Assembly: GCA_963721725.1 (NCBI GenBank)
Contig: CAVRLX010000006.1
Span: forward strand, 1-64,000
Direction: 5' to 3'
DNA length: 64,000 nt
Source: RI-153 sp963721725
GTDB lineage: Bacteria > Chloroflexota > Anaerolineae > Caldilineales > Caldilineaceae
In this document: positions 26,400 through 34,649 of the stretch, piece after piece
Numbering within the stretch: position 1 is the first letter of the stretch
Layout of the letters: every line of letters starts with the position of its first letter
Notes under the pieces: model-generated
Databases searched by the model: none
Told to the model about the DNA's origin: nothing
Seen by the model: the letters and a program-made list of their open reading frames with translations, nothing else
Position numbers and translations under genes: made by a program

Positions 26400-26501
26400 A
26401 GGTAACTCTCTCTCGTATGGATAAAGAAATAATCACCGCGCTATCATATCACGAATGGGAGATTTCGGCACGCTCCACCCGGTAAGACATTCGGTCCATA
26501 G

Positions 26502-26566
26502 CCCTCTGTTAAAAAGGATGTGCCTGGGCCGATAGCCAACCCAGGCACACCCTTTTTAACAGAGGG
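26502..26566 (-). terminator. Long hairpin after the secreted protein gene
   Basis: Inverted arms of 27 bases with one mismatch (starting CCCTCTGTTAAAAAGG) around an 11-base loop. It lies between the stop of the 26610-28052 gene and the rhodanese start. Run of A/T inside the arms means it could serve either strand. Confidence 0.7.
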
Positions 26567-26609
26567 AAACCTTTTCGGAAAAGCTCGCCTTTTGTGGAAA
26601 CAGCAACTG

Positions 26610-28052
26610 TTACCGTTGCCGCACAGCCCGCAAATTGGCAAGATAGGAGGTTGTACTGCCTGCACTCCGCGAGATGGAGAAGGTGGCGTTCCAGAGATCG
26701 CCCTCTGCATCGGCAAACTGCCATGCACTCCAGGCAAAGGCATTGCCCCCTTCCTGATCCGATAGTTGCCACCCCTCGGCTAGAAGTTGCGTCTCATAGG
26801 CCAGGGCCAATTCAGAGGCACTCAACGGCGCGCGCAGTTCCGCCTCTGCGCCCACCATGTCAGTTGAGCGCGTGCCGCCGCCGCTGAGAACGCGGGCATC
26901 CACAGGCGCAGCCAAGCGCGGCAGAATGCGGACTTGATTCAACTGCACATCCTCGTCATCACTACATGGCCTGCCCACAACATCACTAACGACCAACAGG
27001 TTTGCGCCCGTCTCGCCCGCCAGCGCAAGCGGCACCACATTCACCACGAGTGCACCATCGTCGCTACAGAAAAGGGTCGGTTCAGTGTCTGTGCTACTCA
27101 GGAAAACCTGATCCGGTGAATCGTCTTGGAGATCGGGCACAGTGAATCCCTGATCGAGTAACTGTGTACGGATCGCATCGGCCAGTTCAGTTGAATCCAG
27201 TGCATTCATGTAAACTTGAAAGCCGCCAAACTCACCTGTGCGCTCAACGCTCGCCACCACCAAGATCGATTCATCCAGCACCAGATCCAGCGGCAGGTTG
27301 GCGGGCAGACTGCCCACAGAGACGGTAATGGCCTCGGTAGCCACACCGTCGAATCTTGCCAACAAATAGCGCAAGAAAAGGCGTAACGACGCTTCATCGC
27401 CGCCGGTGACTTCAACAGGGAAGCCAGTGTCCACTGTGAGATCCTCGACATCAAGCGCAACGGCAGCTTCCGTCTCCACAGTAGTGGTCAGCCCATCCGT
27501 CTCGTCTACGGCGCTCTCTGTGGTGGTCAGCACCGTGCTGGGCGCAATCGTGGCCGTGGGCGCGGCCCGGGTCGGTGTCACCGCCGAGGTGGGTGTAGCG
27601 GTGGGCGGAATCGGTGTGTCAGTGGGGATGGGCGTCGCCGTGGGTGTAGGCGATTGGTCCACGATGATATTTTCCACAAAGTACTCGTCATAGTTGCCAT
27701 CGGTCTTAATGACCCGCAGCCGCAGCGTATAGGTCCCCGACGGCAGATCACTTGTTTCCCAGATCGCCAGCGGGCCATCCACCACCTGTTCGGTGTTGCC
27801 GCCCAGATAGGCAAAGGTCGCAGCACCGCTTGGCCCAGCACTATAGGAAACCTCGTAGCGCTGGAAGTTGGCATCTGTCGCCGTACCAATCACCACCACA
27901 TCACCGCCCACCGTGCTGCCGGCTGCTGGGGCAGAGATACCAGAAGAAACCTGCGCCAGGGCTGTGCCAAATGGGGCCGTGGTCAACATCAACGCCGCCA
28001 GTAAAATTGCGACCCCACTTACAGTGAGAATCAATCGGTTACGCCAAGTCAT
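26610..28052 (-). CDS. Secreted protein with Ig-like domain and Pro/Thr linker, unknown
   Basis: A 480-residue predicted extracellular protein. A signal sequence (residues 5-34, ending ALAQ) is followed by an Ig-like/beta-sandwich domain: APAAGSTVGGDVVVIGTA, then YEVSYSAGPSG and SGTYTLRLRVIKTDG. A Thr/Pro-rich linker (about 130-200, TPTATPIPTDTPIPP type) leads to a C-terminal region of about 270 residues with two Cys-containing segments (LFCSDDGALV and GRPCSDDEDV) that matches no family I know. The closing portion, with AYETQLLAEGWQLS, resembles a lipoprotein-like sensor fold but this is a guess. It is followed by a strong hairpin. Surface or periplasmic location is inferred. Confidence 0.6.
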   Translation of the reverse strand: MTWRNRLILTVSGVAILLAALMLTTAPFGTALAQVSSGISAPAAGSTVGGDVVVIGTATDANFQRYEVSYSAGPSGAATFAYLGGNTEQVVDGPLAIWETSDLPSGTYTLRLRVIKTDGNYDEYFVENIIVDQSPTPTATPIPTDTPIPPTATPTSAVTPTRAAPTATIAPSTVLTTTESAVDETDGLTTTVETEAAVALDVEDLTVDTGFPVEVTGGDEASLRLFLRYLLARFDGVATEAITVSVGSLPANLPLDLVLDESILVVASVERTGEFGGFQVYMNALDSTELADAIRTQLLDQGFTVPDLQDDSPDQVFLSSTDTEPTLFCSDDGALVVNVVPLALAGETGANLLVVSDVVGRPCSDDEDVQLNQVRILPRLAAPVDARVLSGGGTRSTDMVGAEAELRAPLSASELALAYETQLLAEGWQLSDQEGGNAFAWSAWQFADAEGDLWNATFSISRSAGSTTSYLANLRAVRQR

Positions 28053-28364
28053 GGCATCACTCCTTTCATGAATTCGATCAATGGGGATTCTCCCCCTTGC
28101 CTTGATTCTACGCTGTTTTGGTCAATTTGTGGAATATGAGCATGGGGGTGCGAAAAGCGAGTTCTTTTTGCTCGAAAACGTATGTTCCGATACTAGTCAA
28201 AGCCTCTGCCACCTGCTATACTTCGCATACCCTTACCTCTTTGGAGTGGCACCTTTGCCAGGGCAATCGAAGTCTGGATGCCGTCCCCCGATTTGCAACT
28301 GACCTCGATCGCTGACTCTTCAAACAGATGCTAAGGGCATTCATGGATTTACAAGGAGAATTGG
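28053..28364. other. Intergenic region between a secreted protein gene and ftsH
   Basis: These 312 bases separate two divergent genes. A TATACT at about 28216 with TAGTCA 17 bases upstream is a weak candidate promoter for ftsH. AAGGAGAATTGG directly precedes the GTG start. No clear heat-shock operator (CIRCE) or other motif was seen. Confidence 0.35.
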
Positions 28365-30230
28365 GTGAATACAAACTGGACACGCAACGCCTTTGTCTAT
28401 CTCCTGATTATCGTGGCAGCGGCGGCCCTTTTTTTTAATGTCTATGGGACAGGCGAAACCCCGCGCACGATTAGCCTCAGCGAGGTAGCAGAGCGGATTG
28501 CAGATGGCGAAATCCGCCGCATTACGATTAGCGAAGAAGAGATGCGCGTCTATCTTCAGGAGAGCGAGCAGCCGCTGCTCAGCCGCAAGGAAGAGGGCAT
28601 CCCGCTGACGCGCAGCCTACAAGGCATGGGCGTTGCTTCTGATCGGCTGAATCAGGTCGAAATTATTTACGAGCCGCCATCGAGCACGGGCAACTGGTTC
28701 GCCCTGATCATCAACCTGTTGCCGCTGCTGCTGATTGCTGGTCTCTTTCTCTTTCTCTTTCGGCAGAGTCAATCGGGCAGCAATCAAGCCATGTCGTTTG
28801 GAAAGAGCAAGGCGCGCCTTTTCACAGGTGACATGCCTACGGTGACCTTTGGCGATGTGGCTGGCTCGGACGAAGCCAAACAAGAGCTAGAAGAGGTGGT
28901 GGAGTTTCTCAAAGAGCCGCAGAAATTTGTGGCGCTGGGTGCGCGTATCCCCAAAGGGGTGTTGCTTATTGGCCCGCCCGGCACTGGCAAAACGTTGATG
29001 GCGAAGGCTGTTTCCGGCGAAGCGGGCGTGCCTTTCTTTAGCATCTCTGGTTCGGAATTTGTCGAGATGTTTGTGGGCGTGGGGGCCAGCCGCGTGCGCG
29101 ATCTCTTTGAACAAGCCAAGCGCAACAGCCCTTGCATCATCTTCATTGACGAAATCGACGCCGTGGGCCGCTATCGTGGCACAGGCTTGGGCGGCTCACA
29201 TGATGAACGCGAACAGACGCTCAATCAGATTTTGGTGGAGATGGATGGCTTTGGCACAGACACCAATGTAATTTTGATTGCCGCCACCAATCGCCCCGAT
29301 ATTCTCGACCCGGCGCTGTTACGCCCCGGTCGCTTTGATCGCCGCGTGACCATGGATCGCCCTGATCTTTCCGGTCGTCGCCAGATTTTGGACGTACATG
29401 TCAAGGGCAAGCCGTTGGCAAAAGATGTGGATCTGGATCTCATCGCCCGGCAGACGCCTGGGTTGGTGGGTGCGGATCTGGAAAATCTCGTTAACGAAGC
29501 CGCCATTCTGGCCGCCCGTCGCAACAAACGGGCGATTACCATGGGTGAGTTACAAGAATCGATTGAGCGCATCGCCCTGGGTGGCCCCGAACGACGCAGC
29601 CGGTTGGTGACGGCGCGCGAGCGTAAAGTAGTGGCCTATCATGAGGCGGGTCACGCCATTGTGGCCTATCTGGTTAAGAACGCCGATCCACTGCGCAAGA
29701 TTAGCATTGTGCCACGCGGCGGCGCAGGCGGGGTTACGCTGATGGCCCCTACAGCGGACCGTTTCCTCTATTCCCGTTCTTATTTCATCGACCGAATTGC
29801 CGTGGCGTTGGGTGGTCGCGTCGCCGAAGAATTAATCTTTGGGGATATTTCCACCGGAGCCAGCGGCGATATTCAACAGCTTACGCGTATGGCACGGGCA
29901 ATGGTAACCAAGTATGGCATGAGCGAAGCCATGGGACCCTGGCAGATCGGGCGACAGGAAGAGAATGTGTTCTTGGGTCGCGAGATCTCGGCCCAACGTG
30001 ATTATAGTGAAGAAGTGGCCGAACAAGTGGACGAAGAGGTGCGGCGCATTGTGGGCAGTGCCCATCAGCGTGTGCGCCAGATTCTCTCCACCTATCGTCA
30101 CCAGCTTGAAGACGTGGCTAATGCTTTGTTGGAGAATGAAACGCTGGACTTTGACGAGTTTGTGGATGTTTTCGAGGGCAGCGCCGGCTACAAGAGCAGC
30201 GCCGGTCGGCTTTCCCCGCAGCCTGCCTAA
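28365..30230 (+). CDS. ftsH: ATP-dependent zinc metalloprotease FtsH
   Basis: A 621-residue membrane-bound AAA+ protease that degrades unassembled or regulated membrane proteins. An N-terminal helix (residues 10-27) and a second at about 112-133 enclose a periplasmic loop. The AAA module has Walker A GPPGTGKT (203-210), Walker B IIFIDEIDA and the second region of homology TNRPDILDPALLRPGRFD. The zinc protease motif HEAGH lies near residue 426. The pore loop residues IS-GSEFVEMFVG are present. The start is GTG at 28365 with AAGGAG upstream. All catalytic elements are present and the length is typical of the family. The gene stands alone and ends in a strong bidirectional terminator. Confidence 0.95.
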   Translation: MNTNWTRNAFVYLLIIVAAAALFFNVYGTGETPRTISLSEVAERIADGEIRRITISEEEMRVYLQESEQPLLSRKEEGIPLTRSLQGMGVASDRLNQVEIIYEPPSSTGNWFALIINLLPLLLIAGLFLFLFRQSQSGSNQAMSFGKSKARLFTGDMPTVTFGDVAGSDEAKQELEEVVEFLKEPQKFVALGARIPKGVLLIGPPGTGKTLMAKAVSGEAGVPFFSISGSEFVEMFVGVGASRVRDLFEQAKRNSPCIIFIDEIDAVGRYRGTGLGGSHDEREQTLNQILVEMDGFGTDTNVILIAATNRPDILDPALLRPGRFDRRVTMDRPDLSGRRQILDVHVKGKPLAKDVDLDLIARQTPGLVGADLENLVNEAAILAARRNKRAITMGELQESIERIALGGPERRSRLVTARERKVVAYHEAGHAIVAYLVKNADPLRKISIVPRGGAGGVTLMAPTADRFLYSRSYFIDRIAVALGGRVAEELIFGDISTGASGDIQQLTRMARAMVTKYGMSEAMGPWQIGRQEENVFLGREISAQRDYSEEVAEQVDEEVRRIVGSAHQRVRQILSTYRHQLEDVANALLENETLDFDEFVDVFEGSAGYKSSAGRLSPQPA

Positions 30231-30254
30231 GTTTCGCAGGTTGCTTTTGAACGC

Positions 30255-30301
30255 CAACAAAAAGTGCTCCCGTCCGTGGTGGACGGGAGCACTTTTTGTT
30301 G
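30255..30301. terminator. Bidirectional terminator between ftsH and the SMR-like gene
   Basis: Perfect 21-base arms (CAACAAAAAGTGCTCCCGTCC and its complement) with a 5-base loop. Both sides carry A/T runs, so the hairpin can end the plus-strand ftsH transcript and the convergent minus-strand transcript. Confidence 0.85.
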
Positions 30302-30313
30302 ACGGCACTCTTC

Positions 30314-30679
30314 CTAGCTGCGGCTGAGCAGAAAGACGCCAACACAGATTACGCCCACGGCAGCCCAACGCAGCGTACTTACATTTTCGCCCAGCACCCA
30401 GACGCCGATCAGCGTTACCAACACATAGCCCAAGCTGAGCGCAGGATAGGCATAGCTGAGTTCTACACGGCTCAACAAAATCAGCCAGAAGATGCTGCTG
30501 AGACCATAGGCTCCCACCCCACCCAACACATAGGGATTCAAAAAGGCGCGGGCCACGCTCCCCGCGATAACATCAAGTGAACCGCCAATCACGCCAATTT
30601 GGGACATCCCCTGTTTCATAAAAAACTGGCCCGCCACGTTTAATCCTACGGTGATCAAAAGAAGAAAGATCTGCTTCAT
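30314..30679 (-). CDS. SMR-like small membrane transporter
   Basis: A 121-residue protein with four hydrophobic helices, the size and topology of small multidrug resistance or EamA-half proteins. MKQIFLLLITVGLNVAGQFFMKQGM has the shape of the first helix, followed by AYGLSSIFWLILLSRVELSYAYPALSLGYVLV, matching the conserved LS..YAYP.L segment of the family. The start at 30679 is chosen over the longer reading frame because the upstream residues are basic and non-conserved. Substrates could be small cations or lipid-linked amino-sugars; nothing in the context decides this. Confidence 0.7.
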   Translation of the reverse strand: MKQIFLLLITVGLNVAGQFFMKQGMSQIGVIGGSLDVIAGSVARAFLNPYVLGGVGAYGLSSIFWLILLSRVELSYAYPALSLGYVLVTLIGVWVLGENVSTLRWAAVGVICVGVFLLSRS

Positions 30680-30924
30680 AACCCTTGTTTTCTGCTCACG
30701 ATTTTGGATAAATGCAAAAACTTGCCCCATTGTAGACCAACTGGCATAAGATCTTGAAATCCATGACGCCTGCCGCTTTTTGAGAAGGCGTGCCATTGGT
30801 ATAAATCGAAGGTCGAAATTGGTGGCACAAGTGAATTTCGCTACAATAGTTGCCTGTATCCACCAGCGGGTGGAGAGACCGGATCAAGATTCGATCCACT
30901 TCAACCAAGGACAACATTTATAGA

Positions 30925-31464
30925 ATGAGCATTGCCAGCTATCCATGTTCGTATCTATCTCCCAAACTCGCCGGGCGCACGCGCTGCGACGGCGAACGTG
31001 GCGTTTTCGCCTGTGAAGCCATCGCCCATGATGAACTGATAGCCGTTTGGGGAGGAAAGATCGTTGACTATGCAACGCTGATAAACCTGCACCCCTTGCT
31101 GCGCAAACTTTCACTTCAGGTGGAAGAGCATCTTTATCTAGTTTCAACAGTTGAGAGTGCAAGCGATTGGGTCAACCATTCATCCGCGCCCAACGCTGGG
31201 TTACGTGGGCAAATTTCGCTGGTCGCCATGCGCGCCATTCTCCCCGGCGAAGAAGTTACCTTTGACTACGCCATGTGTGATAGCAGTGCTTATGATGAAT
31301 TTGACTGTTTGTGTGGGGCAACGACCTGCCGTCAACAGATCACCGGCAAAGATTGGCAACTGCCCGCACTCCAAGCGCGCTATCGTGGCTACTTTTCAGC
31401 CTATCTTCAAGCGCGAATCGAGCATCAGCCAATGGGAGGGCATCGTAACGGCTTCAAAGGATAA
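30925..31464 (+). CDS. SET-domain methyltransferase-like protein
   Basis: A 179-residue protein with the SET fold: RGVFACEAIAHDELIAVWGG (N-terminal strand with the ligand-binding loop), DWVNHSSAPNAGLRG (the conserved N-H-S/C motif that binds S-adenosylmethionine), EEVTFDYAMC (the EE.T.DY catalytic motif) and a C-terminal CLCGATTCRQQ resembling a post-SET cysteine cluster. SET proteins transfer methyl groups to Lys, mainly on histones in eukaryotes; bacterial members are often taken up by transfer. Target here is unknown. The ATG at 30925 is preceded by CCAAGGACAAC. It is flanked by unrelated genes. Confidence 0.8.
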   Translation: MSIASYPCSYLSPKLAGRTRCDGERGVFACEAIAHDELIAVWGGKIVDYATLINLHPLLRKLSLQVEEHLYLVSTVESASDWVNHSSAPNAGLRGQISLVAMRAILPGEEVTFDYAMCDSSAYDEFDCLCGATTCRQQITGKDWQLPALQARYRGYFSAYLQARIEHQPMGGHRNGFKG

Positions 31465-31523
31465 AAAAGGGGGGGGCGGTGTCTTTCGTCTCCGTCACCC
31501 CTTTTGCAGTTTTGTAGCGAATT

Positions 31524-32774
31524 TTATGGCGAAGAGTGAAGGTGGCGCTCAATCAGGGACAACAGAGCCGGGCCATAGGTTTCGGCTTTCCACGGGCCGA
31601 TGGCGGGTATCGTTTGGAGTGCGGCCAGGCTGGCGGGCTTTTTCGCCACCACTTGTAACAGGATGTCATTGCTAAAGACAATATCGGGGTCCACGCTGCG
31701 CGCTTGGGCCGTCTGTGAACGCCACTGGCGCAAAGCCTGAAAGAGCTTCTGATCGTTGTTATCCAACAGTTGTTCTGGCCGCGGCGTAAAAACAGGCAGC
31801 GACGGCAACGGGCGTTTGTAGCCGCGCTGTAGCGCTTGCAAAAGTTCGCGGCCAAAGCGGTCGCGCTGATTGCCGCTTAGGCCGGGAATCTTGCCCAACT
31901 CCGGCAGCGTGGCTGGCCGCTGTTGGGTCAATGCGATCAAAACGCTGTCGTTCATGATGCGAAACGGAGGGCGATCCAGTCGGCGCGCTGTCTCCTCGCG
32001 CCAGATCCAGAGTTCTTCCAGCACGCCGGTCTGATCGAGATCGACATCTCGTGTGCCTTTCATGCTCCATACCGTGCGGCTTTCCTGGGGTTCCGCATAG
32101 CGAATCGCTTCCAGCCACTGAAACGCGTCCTGGGCCTCTTGCCAGCGCCCTGCCTCTTGCAGCCGCTCGATCTGGCGGCGGCGCAGGGCAGGCAAATAGT
32201 GGGTATCCATCTGGGCATAGGTCATCTGTTGCGGGGTCAGCGGGCGGCGTCCCCAATCGGTACGCTGCATACTCTTGTCGCTGAGCACGCCGAACTCGTC
32301 TTCGAGCATGGCCGCCAGCCCCACACCAGAACGGCCCAAAATACGCGCCGCCAGTTGGGTATCAAAAACATTGGTGGTCGTAAAATCAAAATCGCGATGC
32401 AACAACAAAATATCATTCTCCGCGGCATGCAGGATCACCTCCACCGCCGGGTCGGCCAGCAGTTCACCCAGCGGCGCAATAGTATTCAAGCGCAGCGGAT
32501 CAACAAGATAGTCCACCATCTCCTCTGGATTATCGATGTGGGGGCTGACAGGCGACGAAATCTGGATCAAACAGACGCGCGGGGTATAGCGATAGAAGCT
32601 GTCGCTCTCGGTGTCCACTGCCAGCAAGGATTGCAGGCGCAGATGGACCATCATCTCGGCGAACTCGCGTGGATGTTGCACCAGAATGGGTGCAGAGATC
32701 TCGCTGCGGCCATCCGATTGTGGCGAAGAGGGAGAGCGGGAATGGTTGGTCACAATGGCACAAAACACTTTCAT
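31524..32774 (-). CDS. rnd: Ribonuclease D-like exonuclease
   Basis: A 416-residue 3'-5' exoribonuclease of the DEDDy class, acting in tRNA and structured RNA maturation. The four catalytic acidic residues can be placed: Asp54 and Glu56 in AVDTESDSF, Asp121 in LHAAENDILLL, and YxxxD in YAQMDTHYL (Asp190). Residues beyond about 215 hold two HRDC-like helical domains, ending with PAIGPWKAETYGPALLSLI. Start is ATG at 32774; the first 30 residues are poorly conserved so a later start is possible. The gene is convergent with the SET-domain gene. Confidence 0.88.
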   Translation of the reverse strand: MKVFCAIVTNHSRSPSSPQSDGRSEISAPILVQHPREFAEMMVHLRLQSLLAVDTESDSFYRYTPRVCLIQISSPVSPHIDNPEEMVDYLVDPLRLNTIAPLGELLADPAVEVILHAAENDILLLHRDFDFTTTNVFDTQLAARILGRSGVGLAAMLEDEFGVLSDKSMQRTDWGRRPLTPQQMTYAQMDTHYLPALRRRQIERLQEAGRWQEAQDAFQWLEAIRYAEPQESRTVWSMKGTRDVDLDQTGVLEELWIWREETARRLDRPPFRIMNDSVLIALTQQRPATLPELGKIPGLSGNQRDRFGRELLQALQRGYKRPLPSLPVFTPRPEQLLDNNDQKLFQALRQWRSQTAQARSVDPDIVFSNDILLQVVAKKPASLAALQTIPAIGPWKAETYGPALLSLIERHLHSSP

Positions 32775-33003
32775 AGTGAAGAATAGAGAGGGTGATCATA
32801 CCGTAGCGGATAAACAGGTGTCAATCATGGGACGCCGTCAACCTATGTTTGATTTCCGCAGCTCTTTGGTATAATCAATGAATTGATTCTTCCATCGCAT
32901 TCATCGCACACTTCCTCTAGACCAAAGACCCGGGGCAGGCATGGGAGATTCAGGGAGTACCTCGCCTGTATCTGTTGCGTCAGGCCGTTTCAACCACCAA
33001 TAA

Positions 33004-33034
33004 TTGACGTACAGATTCGCCGCTTTTTTATAGT
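33004..33034 (+). promoter_or_regulatory. Promoter of the PrsW-like operon
   Basis: TTGACG at 33004-33009 is followed by TTTATA (17-base spacing) or TATAGT (19-base spacing) at 33027-33034. The region lies directly upstream of the ribosome site GAAGGAGG and the GTG start at 33059. Confidence 0.55.
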
Positions 33035-33058
33035 CAAATGAATTGAAGGAGGTTTACC

Positions 33059-33994
33059 GTGCAGCAATCAACAGGGGCGGATCTGGCCTTTTATCAGCCC
33101 GATCCAGAGCATGTTGCCCACAACCGGCCAGGACTCTGGCTGGCTTCGCTGATGGAGTTGGGTGGGTTGTTGGTCTTTGTGGTGCTGTTTAATCTGCTCA
33201 ACGGGTTGGGGGGCCGTTTGTCCGAGCCGGGGCTGATCTTTTTGGGGATACTGATGAGCCTTGTCCCCGCTGTGTTGTGGCTGATCTTCTTTAACCGGAT
33301 GGATCGGCTGGAACCGGAACCCAAAACGAAGTTAATCAGTGTGTTTCTGTTGGGCGGTCTGCTCACCGCCGGGGTAGCCTATCCGCTGATTGAAACCTTC
33401 TTTGCCGTGGATCGCTGGCTCTATAGCAACACCTGGACCCAACTGGTGGGCGGTATTTTGATCATCGGCGTGGTGCAGGAAGCCGCCATCTACTTGGCTG
33501 TGCGCTATGGCATCTTTAGCGACCCCGAATTTGACGAGCGCGTCGATGGCGTCATCTATGCGGTGGCGGCAGGGTTGGGCATGGCAACGGTGCTCAACTT
33601 TTTCTATGTGGTGGAACATGGCGGCGTCGATCTAGGCATCGGCTCCATCCACATTGTGGTGACAGCGCTGGCCCATGCCAGCTTTGCCGGGCTGCTTGGC
33701 TACTTCATCGGCCAGACCCGCTTCGAACGCACACCGCTCTACTATCTGCCTATGGGGCTGGGGCTGGCAGCGTTGCTCAACGGCATTTTCTTTCTGCTCG
33801 AAGATCGGGTGACGGCCTCCGGCCTGAGTGTCAACCCCTGGAACGGGCTAATTTTGGGGCTGATCGTGGCCGCGGCCACCCTGGGCGCGGTCTTTTGGCT
33901 GGTCAACCGCGCCAACGAAGAGACCCTCCGCGTGGCCGCAGTCCAACGACGGGCGGCCCTGGCCGTCAACAAGGAAGGAGCCGCTCATGTCTAG
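33059..33994 (+). CDS. PrsW-family intramembrane protease-like protein
   Basis: A 311-residue protein with about eight membrane helices, matching PrsW/RsiW-degrading membrane proteases in topology and in the blocks VQEAAIYLAVRYG, DERVDGVIYAVAAGLGMATVLNFFYVVEHG, and HASFAGLLGYFIG. PrsW enzymes cleave anti-sigma factors at site 1. In the family the active site comprises Glu-Glu, Glu-Asn and His. Here the pair is Gln140-Glu141 and the later Glu is replaced (Leu-Asn180), while His206 is kept, so activity may be altered or lost. The start is GTG at 33059 with GAAGGAGG. The gene overlaps the next by eight bases and leads an operon with an anchored protein and a serine protease. Confidence 0.75.
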   Translation: MQQSTGADLAFYQPDPEHVAHNRPGLWLASLMELGGLLVFVVLFNLLNGLGGRLSEPGLIFLGILMSLVPAVLWLIFFNRMDRLEPEPKTKLISVFLLGGLLTAGVAYPLIETFFAVDRWLYSNTWTQLVGGILIIGVVQEAAIYLAVRYGIFSDPEFDERVDGVIYAVAAGLGMATVLNFFYVVEHGGVDLGIGSIHIVVTALAHASFAGLLGYFIGQTRFERTPLYYLPMGLGLAALLNGIFFLLEDRVTASGLSVNPWNGLILGLIVAAATLGAVFWLVNRANEETLRVAAVQRRAALAVNKEGAAHV

Positions 33995-34643
33995 TTTGCT
34001 GACCTCAAAATTCCTTGAACCGCTGCGTAACCCCAGCATCACCAACGAAGCGCCCACCACCTTCGAGCAGCGACGCACCGATCTGGTCATGATTGCGGTG
34101 ATTTTGGTTGCCGTTATTTTGGGCTGGAGCGTGCGCAATGGTGCAGTCAATTCAGTCAAATCCTATGCCTTTAACGGTGGCATCCCCACCATCACCATCC
34201 CCTCGTCGTGGATCGAATCTAAGGGCGACGGGCTGCTGTTGCGGGCGGTGGACCCGGCCAGCACCAGCACCTTCAACGCCTATGTGCAGGTCTTTGCCCG
34301 CCCTCTGCGCGAAGGCGAAGATCTCAACCAGATCAACGTGAGCTGGCCGCTCAAACGCAGCGGCGAGTTGGAACGCTTCCGCACGCTGGATAGCCGCGCC
34401 GTGGTTGGCCCGGACAATGTGCCCGCCGTGTTGATCACCTATGCCTATCTGGCCGACCCCACACGCGAAAGCGGTACACTGGGCATGCCCGTGGTGGTGC
34501 GCGGCCAAGATCTGCTCTTCACCGTGGCCGAGGGCAACCGTACCTTGCTGGTAGTGGTTTCCACCGCCGCCGACGCCAGCGAATGGGAACGAGAAGTCGG
34601 TGCCTTTCATGCCATCCACGAGCGCCTGGGGGTGGAATACTAA
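33987..34643 (+). CDS. Membrane-anchored protein of unknown function
   Basis: A 218-residue protein with one helix (about residues 34-47, MIAVILVAVILGW) after a 30-residue cytoplasmic tail, then an extracellular domain of mixed strands. No family motif is recognised. It overlaps the PrsW-like gene by eight bases and is six bases before the serine protease gene, so all three are one operon. Type II topology with an outside domain makes it a possible substrate of the PrsW-like protein or a partner of the secreted protease. Both roles are inference only. Confidence 0.6.
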   Translation: MSSLLTSKFLEPLRNPSITNEAPTTFEQRRTDLVMIAVILVAVILGWSVRNGAVNSVKSYAFNGGIPTITIPSSWIESKGDGLLLRAVDPASTSTFNAYVQVFARPLREGEDLNQINVSWPLKRSGELERFRTLDSRAVVGPDNVPAVLITYAYLADPTRESGTLGMPVVVRGQDLLFTVAEGNRTLLVVVSTAADASEWEREVGAFHAIHERLGVEY

Positions 34644-34649
34644 GCAGCC

